A stretch of 64,000 bases of DNA. Origin: Gudongella oleilytica. Its GTDB lineage: Bacteria; Bacillota; Clostridia; Tissierellales; Tissierellaceae. Within the stretch, counting starts at the first letter, position 1, and each line of letters begins with the position of its first letter. The notes under the pieces are model-generated. The model had not been told where the DNA came from and ran no database searches. It saw only the letters and a program-made list of their open reading frames with translations. The stretch is from positions 496,001 to 560,000 of the forward strand of contig NZ_CP035130.1 in assembly GCF_004101785.1 (NCBI RefSeq), in the 5' to 3' direction. The position numbers and the translations under genes were made by a program. This document shows positions 1 through 11,366 of this stretch, piece after piece.

Positions 1-870
<870 letters not shown>

Positions 871-880
871 GGTGCTGTAA

Positions 881-1765
881 ATGATTGTAATTACAGTTAC
901 TAATTGCCCTAGATCATTAAGGGGGGATTTGACCTTATGGCTTCAAGAAATCGATACTGGAGTTTTTGTAGGTAGAGTAAGCGCCAGAGTTAGAGAAGAA
1001 CTGTGGGCAAGAGTAAATGAAAATATTATTAATGGATCAGCAACTTTAACATTTGGAACAAACAATGAACAAGGGTATACTTTTACAACCTTAAATACCA
1101 ATAGAAAGGTTTTGACACATGGAGGAGTTACTCTGGTACAAATACCAAGAGATGATGAAAGGGAAATTGTTTCAAAGAACAAAGGTTATTCTAAAGCATC
1201 TAAGATGATGAAGGCAAAAAATTCTTCAAAATATAAAAAAGGGGTTAACCTACCTGATGAATATGTAATCTTGGATATAGAAACCACAGGAACCAATAAA
1301 AACCAGGATGAAATAATCGAGATTGGTGCCTTGTTTGTTTCAAAAAATATTGTAATCGATACATTCAATGCTTATACAAAGATTAAGGGTAAAATCCCAG
1401 ATAAAATAAGTGAAATGACTGGAATCGACTATAGTGTCATTAAATCTAAGGGAGTGGATTTAGTAGTAGCCTTAAAAGATATAAAAGAATTTATTGGGAA
1501 TAAACCAATTGTTGGACATAAGATAATCTTTGATGTTGATTTTTTAAACAAAGCATTTACTGCAAATAATATGGGGACTATAAGTAATTTTTATATAGAC
1601 ACCTCTGCTTTGGTGAGAAAGATCGAACCAAAATTATCGTCATATACTTTGGAGTTTTTAGCTAGATATTATGAAATAAATGTTGAAAAATTTCATAGAG
1701 GGCTTTGTGATTGTTATACAACATTTGATCTAATCCAAAAGTTAAATGAAAAAGAACAAAATTAA
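881..1765 (+). CDS. cas2: Cas2-DnaQ fusion (type I-E Cas2 with DEDDh exonuclease domain)
   Basis: Residues 1 to about 95 are a Cas2e domain (MIVITVTNCPRSLRGDL, then WLQEIDTGVFVG), the dimeric core of the Cas1-Cas2 integrase. A Lys-rich linker of about 30 residues leads to a DnaQ-like 3'-5' exonuclease domain (about 127-290). All five DEDDh residues are visible: D132 and E134 in DIETTG, D218 in the GHKIIFDVDF block, and H272 and D277 in FHRGLCDC. Cas2-DnaQ fusions are known in some type I-E systems, where the exonuclease is thought to trim prespacer ends. The total of 294 residues, against about 95 for stand-alone Cas2e, shows a real fusion in one frame. The start at 881 follows a GAGG-containing site. 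The stop lies only 34 nt before the first repeat. Confidence 0.95.
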   Translation: MIVITVTNCPRSLRGDLTLWLQEIDTGVFVGRVSARVREELWARVNENIINGSATLTFGTNNEQGYTFTTLNTNRKVLTHGGVTLVQIPRDDEREIVSKNKGYSKASKMMKAKNSSKYKKGVNLPDEYVILDIETTGTNKNQDEIIEIGALFVSKNIVIDTFNAYTKIKGKIPDKISEMTGIDYSVIKSKGVDLVVALKDIKEFIGNKPIVGHKIIFDVDFLNKAFTANNMGTISNFYIDTSALVRKIEPKLSSYTLEFLARYYEINVEKFHRGLCDCYTTFDLIQKLNEKEQN

Positions 1766-1799
1766 TTTTAAAATGGCTTATTATGAGGATCTATTTACT
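1766..1799 (+). promoter_or_regulatory. Very short CRISPR leader segment
   Basis: Only 34 AT-rich bases separate the cas2 stop from the first repeat. In type I-E arrays the leader holds the crRNA promoter and the integration signals. Here it must either be very compact or extend back into the 3' end of cas2. Orientation rests on two points: the repeat reads like the E. coli sense repeat (GTGTTCCCCGC...), and the degenerate repeat is at the far end. I see no clear -35/-10 pair in this segment. Confidence 0.55.
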
Positions 1800-4700
1800 G
1801 TGTTCCCCGCACACGCGGGGGTGATCCCTCTAAAGTAGTCTCCTCAGCTGCTGGATCCACGTGTTCCCCGCACACGCGGGGGTGATCCTTCCTTATGTGC
1901 GTCTGGATCCTTCTTTACTTCGTGTTCCCCGCACACGCGGGGGTGATCCTATTACGAGATGGAGTAGTTATAGGGGAGGTCAGTGTTCCCCGCACACGCG
2001 GGGGTGATCCTGGGTAATGCATAGAGATCTTGAGAAGCAGCTTGTGTTCCCCGCACACGCGGGGGTGATCCTGCTCAATAATCAGAAATTCGACATGAAA
2101 AAGTGTGTTCCCCGCACACGCGGGGGTGATCCTATGCTTAAGAGACACAGCGCCTACAAGACGGTGTGTTCCCCGCACACGCGGGGGTGATCCTGGCAAA
2201 TGATGTTAAATTGTCAATCAAAAATGGTGTTCCCCGCACACGCGGGGGTGATCCTATCTGGTAAGTAAAGCTGAGTCTGATTCGGCTGTGTTCCCCGCAC
2301 ACGCGGGGGTGATCCTGTGCCGATAACCTCCATGCTAATCATTGGTTCGTGTTCCCCGCACACGCGGGGGTGATCCTAAGATTTTTCTATCCTCGTAATT
2401 AACAGTTAAGTGTTCCCCGCACACGCGGGGGTGATCCTAATGCTTCATTTGAGACTAATTCCTTATTACGGTGTTCCCCGCACACGCGGGGGTGATCCTG
2501 GATGATGGAATGGTTCAAATTATACTGGCGAGTGTTCCCCGCACACGCGGGGGTGATCCCGGACATAGCGTGTCCGGTCGGGTTGCAAAAACGTGTTCCC
2601 CGCACACGCGGGGGTGATCCATGGATATAATGATCTTTATACCGCCATTTGGGAGTGTTCCCCGCACACGCGGGGGTGATCCTTAAGTACGCCAATCTAT
2701 ATATCGGGTTTTAGGGTGTTCCCCGCACACGCGGGGGTGATCCTCGTGTACTGCAGGTGAGCAGCTCTCAGATCAGGTGTTCCCCGCACACGCGGGGGTG
2801 ATCCTATCCCAAGAGCGCAGCTTGTTATTGCAGACATGTGTTCCCCGCACACGCGGGGGTGATCCTTAAGAAAAGGGCTCGAGGCGGCAGGGGAAAAGGT
2901 GTTCCCCGCACACGCGGGGGTGATCCTGGACAATATCATATCAAGCCTTGCAAATGATGGTGTTCCCCGCACACGCGGGGGTGATCCTGCATTGGACGGA
3001 GCGTAGCCGTTCGAGTTCTCGTGTTCCCCGCACACGCGGGGGTGATCCTAGCCATTTATCGAGGTTATATCGACCTCTTGAGTGTTCCCCGCACACGCGG
3101 GGGTGATCCTATATCTTCCAGGATAATATTCATGCCTTTCAAGTGTTCCCCGCACACGCGGGGGTGATCCTGCGTTTGAAATGTGGTCCTCATGGGCTGA
3201 GAAGTGTTCCCCGCACACGCGGGGGTGATCCTGTTAATGCGCTACTGAGAGGCGACATATCCGCGTGTTCCCCGCACACGCGGGGGTGATCCTAATAATT
3301 CCTGGGATCCCTGTCGCAAAAGGCAGTGTTCCCCGCACACGCGGGGGTGATCCTGGGTTGGCTGTTATTATAGGGAAGAGAGTGTTGTGTTCCCCGCACA
3401 CGCGGGGGTGATCCTGAGATACTATGTAGCGTACATTGACGAAGAAGGTGTTCCCCGCACACGCGGGGGTGATCCTAATGCAAACATTGGGTTAGCTCCT
3501 GTTGTCAAGTGTTCCCCGCACACGCGGGGGTGATCCTAGGCTCTATCCTCAAACTGTGTGACTGCCATTGTGTTCCCCGCACACGCGGGGGTGATCCTTT
3601 AGTTTTATTGTCGTACTGACTATTCTTGCTGTGTTCCCCGCACACGCGGGGGTGATCCTATCTTGCAGATCCTTTTCATGTTCTTAATTCTGTGTTCCCC
3701 GCACACGCGGGGGTGATCCTGAGGAGTACATAAGCTATGAGTGCAAGAGCTGGTGTTCCCCGCACACGCGGGGGTGATCCTAAGTTGAGGTACACTCTTG
3801 TTTTTTTTCGTGAGTGTTCCCCGCACACGCGGGGGTGATCCTTTGTAGCTGACTATCTAAGTACAACAAACGAGGTGTTCCCCGCACACGCGGGGGTGAT
3901 CCTGATGATGAGGCTGAATGGCTGATTGACAAGGTGTGTTCCCCGCACACGCGGGGGTGATCCTCAGATTACCGCTTATTGGTCGAAAGGGGAGTGGTGT
4001 TCCCCGCACACGCGGGGGTGATCCTGATTCATCATCATATCTATCTTCGAGAATCCCGTGTTCCCCGCACACGCGGGGGTGATCCTGTAATCCTGTACCT
4101 GGCCTATAAATAAAAGTGGTGTTCCCCGCACACGCGGGGGTGATCCTGGGGCATATTTACTCTTAAAGAACGGGTTATCGTGTTCCCCGCACACGCGGGG
4201 GTGATCCCAAAGTACAAGTAAGATTTGGAAAAGGTGATGTGTGTTCCCCGCACACGCGGGGGTGATCCTAGTAGAATCAGTGATTATGGATTTCAAGAAA
4301 TGTGTTCCCCGCACACGCGGGGGTGATCCTCTTGTCCTGGCTTGTCCCATAGCCGGCGCCGCGTGTTCCCCGCACACGCGGGGGTGATCCTATAGGTTGC
4401 ATAAGGCATACCTATAGCATCTGGTGTTCCCCGCACACGCGGGGGTGATCCATGGACAATGAAAAGAAATCGCCTGGACAATATTGTGTTCCCCGCACAC
4501 GCGGGGGTGATCCTTTCAGATGAGCTTTGACACTTAAAACTGTAGCGTGTTCCCCGCACACGCGGGGGTGATCCTACCTGATATAATATAATTATTTAAT
4601 TTATATAGTGTTCCCCGCACACGCGGGGGTGATCCGGCGTCGAGCGCTGGAACAAATCTGATCAATGGGTGTTCCCCGCACACGCGGGGGTGATCCTGCG

Positions 4701-6709
4701 CGTCAGCGAAGCGAAGGAAGGGCTGTGACGTGTTCCCCGCACACGCGGGGGTGATCCTATCGTAATCCTGGCGACGCTGAACTTCTTCGAGTGTTCCCCG
4801 CACACGCGGGGGTGATCCTTATTCGCTGCTAAGCAATACAGCCTCGGTCGAGTGTTCCCCGCACACGCGGGGGTGATCCTGCTTATGGGATTTCCTTCTG
4901 CATTTTTAAGCAGTGTTCCCCGCACACGCGGGGGTGATCCTAGCCCTTTAGTAAATTATACAAAGATTTCACCGTGTTCCCCGCACACGCGGGGGTGATC
5001 CTGAGATTACTAAGAGCAGATGAAATTGAATGTAGTGTTCCCCGCACACGCGGGGGTGATCCTACTCGCAAATCCTATACTTTACTTCATCTCGCGTGTT
5101 CCCCGCACACGCGGGGGTGATCCGTAGTGAGCTGATGCCCCTCTGTGGACTGCCTTGTGTTCCCCGCACACGCGGGGGTGATCCTGATTAATGATATGAA
5201 CATACCAGAGATGCGAAGTGTTCCCCGCACACGCGGGGGTGATCCTCTCTTCCAAGGCGCTGTATACAGTCTTGTTTGGTGTTCCCCGCACACGCGGGGG
5301 TGATCCTCGTCCACGTCGATTTTGTCAAGGTCCAGAAGGGTGTTCCCCGCACACGCGGGGGTGATCCTGACGTTGATAGCAGATGTTAAACCAAGGATAG
5401 GTGTTCCCCGCACACGCGGGGGTGATCCTACAGCTAAGCCTTGCAAGTGTAGGGAGGTTAAGTGTTCCCCGCACACGCGGGGGTGATCCTGATGTTCTAG
5501 TCAAATGGTTGAAAGAGAACAAGTGTTCCCCGCACACGCGGGGGTGATCCTGGCAAATGCAGTAGAAGTACCATACACAAGAGGTGTTCCCCGCACACGC
5601 GGGGGTGATCCTGGACTTTACACCAATATAGGATATCAACTTAAGTGTTCCCCGCACACGCGGGGGTGATCCCACACGCTGCTGATATGCTATCAAGTAG
5701 AATGGGTGTTCCCCGCACACGCGGGGGTGATCCTGAGCACCCAGACAGACTCTTTCAAACTGTGCGGTGTTCCCCGCACACGCGGGGGTGATCCTTGGCC
5801 AGAGGTTTTAGGATTCGAGGTTTTTAGGTGTTCCCCGCACACGCGGGGGTGATCCGGATAAAGTTCAACACCTTCGCCGGTCGGTCGTGTGTTCCCCGCA
5901 CACGCGGGGGTGATCCTATCAAATCGGAAGAACCTACTTCAAGGAAAGAGTGTTCCCCGCACACGCGGGGGTGATCCTGAAGCTCCAATTTTCTGAATGT
6001 ACCTCTCCAAGTGTTCCCCGCACACGCGGGGGTGATCCGGAGTACATCATCAGACATATGCTCTGGGGTGGGTGTTCCCCGCACACGCGGGGGTGATCCT
6101 ATAATGTTGTTGTTGTCGAATATATCCAAAGAGTGTTCCCCGCACACGCGGGGGTGATCCTGGGAATGCAATGGACACCTGAAGAAGCAAAAAGTGTTCC
6201 CCGCACACGCGGGGGTGATCCTAATAGATATACTACTATCATTCTGTCACCTCTGTGTTCCCCGCACACGCGGGGGTGATCCTAATATATCCCACTCTTA
6301 CTCACCTTTTTTATAGTGTTCCCCGCACACGCGGGGGTGATCCTTGGGTATCTTTTTTTTTATCCATAAGTTTACTGTGTTCCCCGCACACGCGGGGGTG
6401 ATCCTACGATTGCCTTTGCTGCATTTCTTCTCTCTTTGTGTTCCCCGCACACGCGGGGGTGATCCTTGGGTATCTTTTTTTTTATCCATAAGTTTACTGT
6501 GTTCCCCGCACACGCGGGGGTGATCCTACGATTGCCTTTGCTGCATTTCTTCTCTCTTTGTGTTCCCCGCACACGCGGGGGTGATCCTAGGGGGCTTTGC
6601 CATGCTTTGAATTGTTTGGAGTGTTCCCCGCACACGCGGGGGTGATCCTATGATACCAGAACAAAACGCTAATCTAACCATGTGTTCCCCGCACACGCGG
6701 GGGTGATTT
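1800..6709 (+). CRISPR. Type I-E CRISPR array, about 81 repeats
   Basis: A 28-nt invariant repeat starting GTGTTCCCCGCACACG and ending GGGGGTGATCC, palindromic in CCCCGC/GCGGGG, recurs every 61 bp. The first copy is at 1800 and the last at 6682, which gives about 81 repeats and 80 spacers of mostly 33 nt (or a 29-nt repeat plus 32-nt spacers if the usual following T is counted). At least one spacer (2621-2654) is a base longer. Repeats appear identical except the last (6682-6709), which ends ATTT instead of ATCC and marks the leader-distal end. Two neighbouring spacers are duplicated as a block near that end. The repeat type matches the adjacent cas1e and cas2e genes. Confidence 0.99.
6344..6587 (+). 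repeat. Tandem duplication of a two-spacer block in the CRISPR array
   Basis: The spacer at 6344-6376 is identical to that at 6466-6498, and the spacer at 6405-6437 is identical to that at 6527-6559. With the intervening repeats this is a 122-bp unit (6344-6465) repeated as 6466-6587. The likely origin is recombination between repeats, not independent acquisition. Confidence 0.95.
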
Positions 6710-6770
6710 TGCACCTTCCAGTTCTTTGCTCTCCAATGGCAACGTACCCAAGGGTAGGAACAAAAAAGTA

Positions 6771-6803
6771 AAAACCGTGCAATCATTACGATTACACGGT
6801 TTT
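6771..6803 (-). terminator. Intrinsic terminator of tRNA-Pro
   Basis: AAAACCGTG and CACGGTTTT form a stem. Read on the minus strand it is followed by a U-run. It lies just downstream of the tRNA 3' end. Confidence 0.75.
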
Positions 6804-6807
6804 CTCT

Positions 6808-6884
6808 TGGTCGGGGTGAGAGGATTTGAACCCCCGGCCCCATGGTCCCAAACCACGTGCGCTACCAAGCTGCGCTACACCCCG
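6808..6884 (-). tRNA. tRNA-Pro (anticodon TGG)
   Basis: Read on the minus strand this is a full cloverleaf of 77 nt including an encoded CCA end. The acceptor stem is CGGGGTG with CACCCCG. The D arm contains AGCTTGGTAGC. The anticodon loop reads TTTGGGA with TGG as anticodon. The T arm has GGGTTCAAATCC. It lies about 100 bp past the last CRISPR repeat and points toward the array. Confidence 0.97.
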
Positions 6885-7048
6885 ACATTTTGTGTCAACT
6901 ACTTAATTATAAGCTGAGTCATGGAAAAAAGCAAGTGCTTTTTACAAACGAATTTTCATTATATCAATAAAAATCCATACAATTTTTATTGACTACTCCT
7001 ACTCATTATGATAGCATATCACTCAGTGAAAATTAAATATCTTGATTA
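6885..7048. other. Intergenic segment between tRNA-Pro and SAM riboswitch
   Basis: No gene is seen. The segment is AT-rich and carries the likely promoter of the SAM riboswitch and metK: a TTGACT element near 6989 followed by AT-rich -10 candidates. Confidence 0.5.
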
Positions 7049-7145
7049 CCTTATCAAGAGAGGTGGAGGGATAGGCCCGATGAAACCCGGCAACCTGGTA
7101 ATACAGGTGCTAATTCCTGCAGAATGAAGATTCTGAAAGATGAGG
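7049..7145 (+). promoter_or_regulatory. SAM-I (S-box) riboswitch
   Basis: The conserved S-box blocks are present in order: AGAGAGGTGGAGGGA, GGCCCGATGAAACCCGGCAACC, a variable P3 hairpin, GGTGCTAATTCC and GAAAGATGAG. CTTATC (7050) pairs with GATGAG (7139) as the P1 helix. Binding of S-adenosylmethionine should favour the downstream terminator and shut off metK, the SAM synthetase that follows, giving end-product control. Confidence 0.96.
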
Positions 7146-7190
7146 TGTAGTGAAAACTTACACCGTTCCTTTTGGAAGGGTTTTTTTATT
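7144..7190 (+). terminator. SAM riboswitch expression platform
   Basis: A GGTGTA/TACACC hairpin is followed by CCGTTCC-TTTT-GGAAGGG and a run of seven T at about 7181. This is the terminator that forms when the S-box binds SAM. Confidence 0.75.
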
Positions 7191-7213
7191 ATTTAGGAAA
7201 GAGGGGCGTACAA

Positions 7214-8395
7214 ATGAAGAAATGGTTATTTACATCAGAGTCCGTTACTGAAGGTCATCCAGACAAGATCTGCGATCAGATTTCTGATTCTATCCTTGAT
7301 GCGATACTTGAGCAGGACCCTGAGGCAAGAGTTGCATGTGAAACAATGGTTACCACAGGCATGATTATGGTGGCTGGAGAAATAACGACAAAATGCTATG
7401 TGGACATACCTAAGATTGCAAGAAAGACAGTAGAAGAAATAGGCTATGTAAGAGCCAAATTCGGTTTTGATGCAGACACCTGTGCGGTATTGACCTCAAT
7501 AAACGAGCAGTCACCTGATATTGCCCTGGGAGTTGACAAGGCTCTCGAGCAAAAGGAGCTTTCAGAAGACGAGCTGGACAAAATTGGGGCAGGAGACCAG
7601 GGCATGATGTTTGGCTTTGCATGCAATGAGACAGAGGAGCTAATGCCTCTCCCAATATCTCTTGCTCATAAGCTTGCAAGAAGACTTGCAGAGGTTAGAA
7701 AAAATGGAACACTGGAGTATCTTAGACCTGATGGTAAAACTCAGGTCACAGTCGAGTATCACGACAATACCCCGGTGAGAATAGAAAATGTTGTTGTTTC
7801 AACACAACACAGTCCTGTCATCGATCTTGTACAGCTTAAAGCGGAAATCATTGAGGAGGTAATCAAGGCAATAATACCTGCTCACATGGTAGACGAGAAC
7901 ACCAAGTTCTATGTAAATCCAACAGGCCGGTTTGTAATCGGTGGACCAATGGGAGATGCTGGTCTTACAGGAAGAAAGATCATAGTCGACACCTATGGCG
8001 GCTATGGCAGACATGGCGGCGGGGCTTTTTCAGGGAAGGACCCCACAAAGGTGGACAGATCAGCGGCTTACGCTGCAAGATATGTTGCCAAGAATATAGT
8101 TGCAGCAGGACTTGCGGACAAGTGCGAGGTAGGACTAGCCTATGCAATAGGTGTAGCCCATCCGCTTTCAGTGAATGTTGAGACCTTTGGAACAGGAAGG
8201 ATCAGCGATGAGGAGATAAGAAAGCTTGTTGAGAAAAACTTCGATCTTAGACCGGCAGCAATAATCAGAGATCTTGACCTGAGAAGGCCGATCTACAGAA
8301 AAATAGCAACCTACGGTCACTTCGGACGTACAGATGTGGATCTGACCTGGGAGAGAACCGATAAGGCTGAAGCCCTTAAAAAAGCTGTAAAATAG
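7214..8395 (+). CDS. metK: S-adenosylmethionine synthetase
   Basis: Makes S-adenosylmethionine from methionine and ATP. The 393-residue product starts [25 protein letters not shown], the standard MetK N-terminus, and carries [10 protein letters not shown] (ATP-binding) and [16 protein letters not shown] (phosphate-binding). I chose the ATG at 7214, preceded by GAAAGAGGGG; the longer frame from 7172 would begin inside the riboswitch terminator. It is a single-gene unit: S-box riboswitch upstream, terminator downstream at 8425. Confidence 0.98.
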   Translation: MKKWLFTSESVTEGHPDKICDQISDSILDAILEQDPEARVACETMVTTGMIMVAGEITTKCYVDIPKIARKTVEEIGYVRAKFGFDADTCAVLTSINEQSPDIALGVDKALEQKELSEDELDKIGAGDQGMMFGFACNETEELMPLPISLAHKLARRLAEVRKNGTLEYLRPDGKTQVTVEYHDNTPVRIENVVVSTQHSPVIDLVQLKAEIIEEVIKAIIPAHMVDENTKFYVNPTGRFVIGGPMGDAGLTGRKIIVDTYGGYGRHGGGAFSGKDPTKVDRSAAYAARYVAKNIVAAGLADKCEVGLAYAIGVAHPLSVNVETFGTGRISDEEIRKLVEKNFDLRPAAIIRDLDLRRPIYRKIATYGHFGRTDVDLTWERTDKAEALKKAVK

Positions 8396-8424
8396 TATGA
8401 AATGCCTGTATCTGGCTAATTTTG

Positions 8425-8446
8425 AATGCCTGATGCAGGCATTTTT
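8425..8446 (+). terminator. metK terminator
   Basis: AATGCCTG and CAGGCATT form a tight hairpin followed by a T-run, 30 nt after the metK stop. Confidence 0.85.
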
Positions 8447-8482
8447 ATGTTATAATCTTCCTATAGCAAAGGAGGTGGGGAT

Positions 8483-10702
8483 ATGGAGATACAGGGAATA
8501 GTCGAAGATATAATATTCAGAAATGAATCAAACGGATATACAGTCGGAAAGCTTTATACATCTGACGGAAGCATTACAATCGTCGGCATAGCACCTTTTC
8601 TGCACAAGGACGAGGCGGTGTCGCTTGAGGGGGAGTGGAGCTACCATAGCCGCTTTGGAGAGCAATTCCAGTTTGATACATTAAAATCCATCATGCCCAC
8701 TACAACCAAGGGAATAGAAAATTACCTTAGCTCCGGGCTTATACCCCACATAGGTCCTAAGACTGCTAAGAAGATAGTGGAGCACTTCGGACCTGAAGCT
8801 CTCGACATAATCCAGTATAATCCCCAAAGGCTTCTTGAGATTGAAGGGATTGGGGAAAAGAAGCTAAGAAGGATAATGGAATCCTACGACGATCAGAGGG
8901 AAATGCGGGATGTTATAGTTGCACTCCAGAACTATAGCTTAAGCATAAATCAAAGCATGAAGATATATAAACAATACGGGAAGGATGCTGTAAATGTAGT
9001 GAGAGAGAATCCCTACAGGCTTGCTGAAGATATATCAGGCATGGGCTTTAAGACTGCCGATGAGATCGCATCAAGACTTGGTATGGATAAAAGCTCCCCC
9101 TACAGGCTTGAGGCTGGCCTCAAATTCGTCATGATGAGTGCTGCAGGAGAGGGGCATTGCTACCTTCCCAAGGATGAGCTAATGAAAAAGACCATGCAGC
9201 TGCTTCAGGTGGGTGAGGAGGGCCTTGAAGGAGCATTGACCACACTGCTGCTTAGACAGAGCTTCCATAGCACTCCATCTGGAGATGAAACAAGAATTTA
9301 CTATATGCCGTACCACACAGCTGAGAACAATGTAGCCAAGGCATTGGCCGAGCTTAGTCTGGTCCAAAGGGAGGATATCCTGGAAGATATCGATCAATGG
9401 ATCGAGCAGCTTGAAAGGAAGCAAGGATTCCCATTTGGAGATAAACAGAAGCTTGCGATCAAGGGCGCAATTGAGGATGGTACGATCGTAATAACCGGCG
9501 GACCAGGTACCGGGAAGACGACCATAATAACCGCTATAATCGATCTTCTGGAAAGAGAAAACAAACGGGTTGTCCTGGCAGCTCCCACTGGTCGTGCCGC
9601 TAAGAGGATGACCGAAGCTACGGGGATGGAGGCAAAAACCCTTCATAGACTTCTTGAGATAAGCTATATGAATGAGAACCTGCAGTTCAGCAAGAATGAA
9701 GAAAGCCCTATAGACGCCGATGCAATCATTGTGGATGAGATGTCTATGGTGGATATACTCCTAATGAATAATCTTGTTAAGGCTATAAAGCCCGGAACAA
9801 GGCTTATAATGGTAGGGGATGTGGACCAGCTTCCATCAGTAGGAGCGGGTAATGTGTTGAGGGACATAATTGATTCCGGTGTAGTGCGTGTGGTAAGACT
9901 CGATGAGATATTTCGCCAGGAATCGGAAAGTATGATAATAGTTAATGCGCACTTGATAAACAAGGGAGAGACGCCAAGGCTTAATGAAAAGGGTAAGGAT
10001 TTTTTCTATATCCATAAGTCCACAGGTCAGGAGATAAGGGAGGAGATCGAAGAGCTCACTACTACAAGGCTGCCTTCCTTTTACGGCTATGACCCGATAA
10101 AGGATATACAGGTACTGACTCCCATGAGAAAAGGAGATGCTGGAGTAGCCGCACTGAATAAATCACTTCAGAAGGCGTTGAATCCACCTGCAAAAAATAA
10201 AGCTGAAAAGCTTATTGGAGATGAGATATACAGAGTTGGCGATAAGGTTATGCAGATAAGAAACAACTATCAGGCATTGTGGACCGTAGATGTGGATGGA
10301 AGGCCCTATGAAGAGGGAGAAGGTATATTCAACGGTGATTTTGGATTCATCAAATCAATAGATGAGGAAGAGGGAATCGTTACGGTTTTATTTGATGATG
10401 ACCGTGAGGTAGAGTTTGAAATGAGACAGATGGACGACCTTAAGCTTGCCTATGCGACTACCATCCACAAATCTCAGGGAAGTGAGTTCCCGGCAGTGAT
10501 AATCCCTGTTTACAGCGGGCCTCCGATGCTTCTTACAAGGAATCTCCTCTACACAGCTGTTACCAGAGCGAAGGATCTTGTTGTTCTTGTTGGAGATAAG
10601 AGATATATGCATATGATGATACGCAATAATCAAATCGCAAAGAGGTATTCCTCTCTGAATACAAAGCTGAGAGATTATTTTCATTTCATAATAAGTGACT
10701 GA
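8483..10702 (+). CDS. recD2: RecD2-type DNA helicase (SF1B, 5'-3')
   Basis: RecD2 helicases act in DNA repair and replication without RecBC. The 739-residue product has the family layout: an N-terminal OB-like domain (about 1-80), helix-hairpin-helix repeats (about 80-200, including GIGEKKLRRI and MGFKTADEIA), then the motor core. Walker A GGPGTGKTT lies near residue 340, Walker B IIVDEMSMVD near 413, and the helicase C-terminal motif ATTIHKSQGSEF followed by LLYTAVTRAK near the end. The start at 8483 has AAAGGAGGTG upstream. It is followed by the ComF-like gene after 14 nt, probably as one operon. Confidence 0.95.
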   Translation: MEIQGIVEDIIFRNESNGYTVGKLYTSDGSITIVGIAPFLHKDEAVSLEGEWSYHSRFGEQFQFDTLKSIMPTTTKGIENYLSSGLIPHIGPKTAKKIVEHFGPEALDIIQYNPQRLLEIEGIGEKKLRRIMESYDDQREMRDVIVALQNYSLSINQSMKIYKQYGKDAVNVVRENPYRLAEDISGMGFKTADEIASRLGMDKSSPYRLEAGLKFVMMSAAGEGHCYLPKDELMKKTMQLLQVGEEGLEGALTTLLLRQSFHSTPSGDETRIYYMPYHTAENNVAKALAELSLVQREDILEDIDQWIEQLERKQGFPFGDKQKLAIKGAIEDGTIVITGGPGTGKTTIITAIIDLLERENKRVVLAAPTGRAAKRMTEATGMEAKTLHRLLEISYMNENLQFSKNEESPIDADAIIVDEMSMVDILLMNNLVKAIKPGTRLIMVGDVDQLPSVGAGNVLRDIIDSGVVRVVRLDEIFRQESESMIIVNAHLINKGETPRLNEKGKDFFYIHKSTGQEIREEIEELTTTRLPSFYGYDPIKDIQVLTPMRKGDAGVAALNKSLQKALNPPAKNKAEKLIGDEIYRVGDKVMQIRNNYQALWTVDVDGRPYEEGEGIFNGDFGFIKSIDEEEGIVTVLFDDDREVEFEMRQMDDLKLAYATTIHKSQGSEFPAVIIPVYSGPPMLLTRNLLYTAVTRAKDLVVLVGDKRYMHMMIRNNQIAKRYSSLNTKLRDYFHFIISD

Positions 10703-10716
10703 GGGGAGCGAATATA

Positions 10717-11361
10717 ATGCTATTTAAGCTTCTTTTTCCTACTGAAAACTTTTGCTATTTCTGTAAAGATGATACACCCTATCTGGAGGGAAGACTTTGC
10801 AGGGATTGTAGGGATAATTATGAGCCTATGCACAGAGGATTTTTATTAAGAGATGATTCAATAGAAAGGGTATACGCATCTGTTTTCTACAATAGCTTTG
10901 CAAGGGAGCTGGTTCACCAGTTCAAATTTAATGATAAAAGCTATCTGTATGAACCGATAGCCCATATGATGCATATGACGATCATCGAGGAGTCGTTGAC
11001 AGACTTTGATCTTATAGTCCCAGTGCCGATACACTGGAGAAAGGAAGCTATAAGAGGCTATAATCAGTCACAGCTCCTGGCAGAGGAGCTTTCAAGACGG
11101 ACGGGGATACCGGTCGATAAGAAAAGCCTTGTAAAGTCTTCATGGACCAAGGAACAGAACAGGCTTACCAAGTACCAGAGAGAGGAAAATCTGAAAGGCT
11201 CTTTTTCCATAAAGGATGGAGCCAGCATGTCTGGGAGAAGGATACTTCTGATCGACGATATTTATACTACCGGAAATACACTGAAGTCTTGCGCAAGTCA
11301 GCTAAAGAAAGCTGGAGCAAAGGAAGTAACCGGACTGGTCTTCGCAACAATGAACGGATAA
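10717..11361 (+). CDS. comF: ComF-family phosphoribosyltransferase-like protein
   Basis: ComF proteins are linked to natural transformation, although the family is wider than competent bacteria. The 214-residue protein has an N-terminal zinc-ribbon-like pair (CYFCKDD, then CRDC) and a C-terminal PRTase fold with the PRPP loop RILLIDDIYTTGNT. VPIHWRKEAIRGYNQS is the typical ComF core. It follows recD2 by 14 nt. The next gene converges from the other strand only 5 nt away. The molecular role in this organism is inferred from family only. Confidence 0.9.
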   Translation: MLFKLLFPTENFCYFCKDDTPYLEGRLCRDCRDNYEPMHRGFLLRDDSIERVYASVFYNSFARELVHQFKFNDKSYLYEPIAHMMHMTIIEESLTDFDLIVPVPIHWRKEAIRGYNQSQLLAEELSRRTGIPVDKKSLVKSSWTKEQNRLTKYQREENLKGSFSIKDGASMSGRRILLIDDIYTTGNTLKSCASQLKKAGAKEVTGLVFATMNG

Positions 11362-11366
11362 GGCTG

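Noticed and set aside
2930-5460. AGCCTTGCAA shared by two spacers (near 2950 and 5430)
   Set aside because: A 10-base match between two of 80 spacers is easily chance, and the rest of the spacers differ.
1915-6843. Many open frames on the minus strand through the CRISPR array, with recurring GSPPRVRGT and ITPACAGNT units
   Set aside because: They are translations of the repeat itself, one of the best-known sources of false proteins. The units repeat every 61 bp and vary only in the spacer part.
6726-6917. Open frame with GVRGFEPPAPWSQT
   Set aside because: This is the antisense translation of tRNA-Pro, a well-known artefact; the cloverleaf at 6808-6884 explains it.
11361-11366. Terminator between comF and the convergent YihY gene
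   Set aside because: The gap is 5 nt with no hairpin or T-run; transcripts may overlap.
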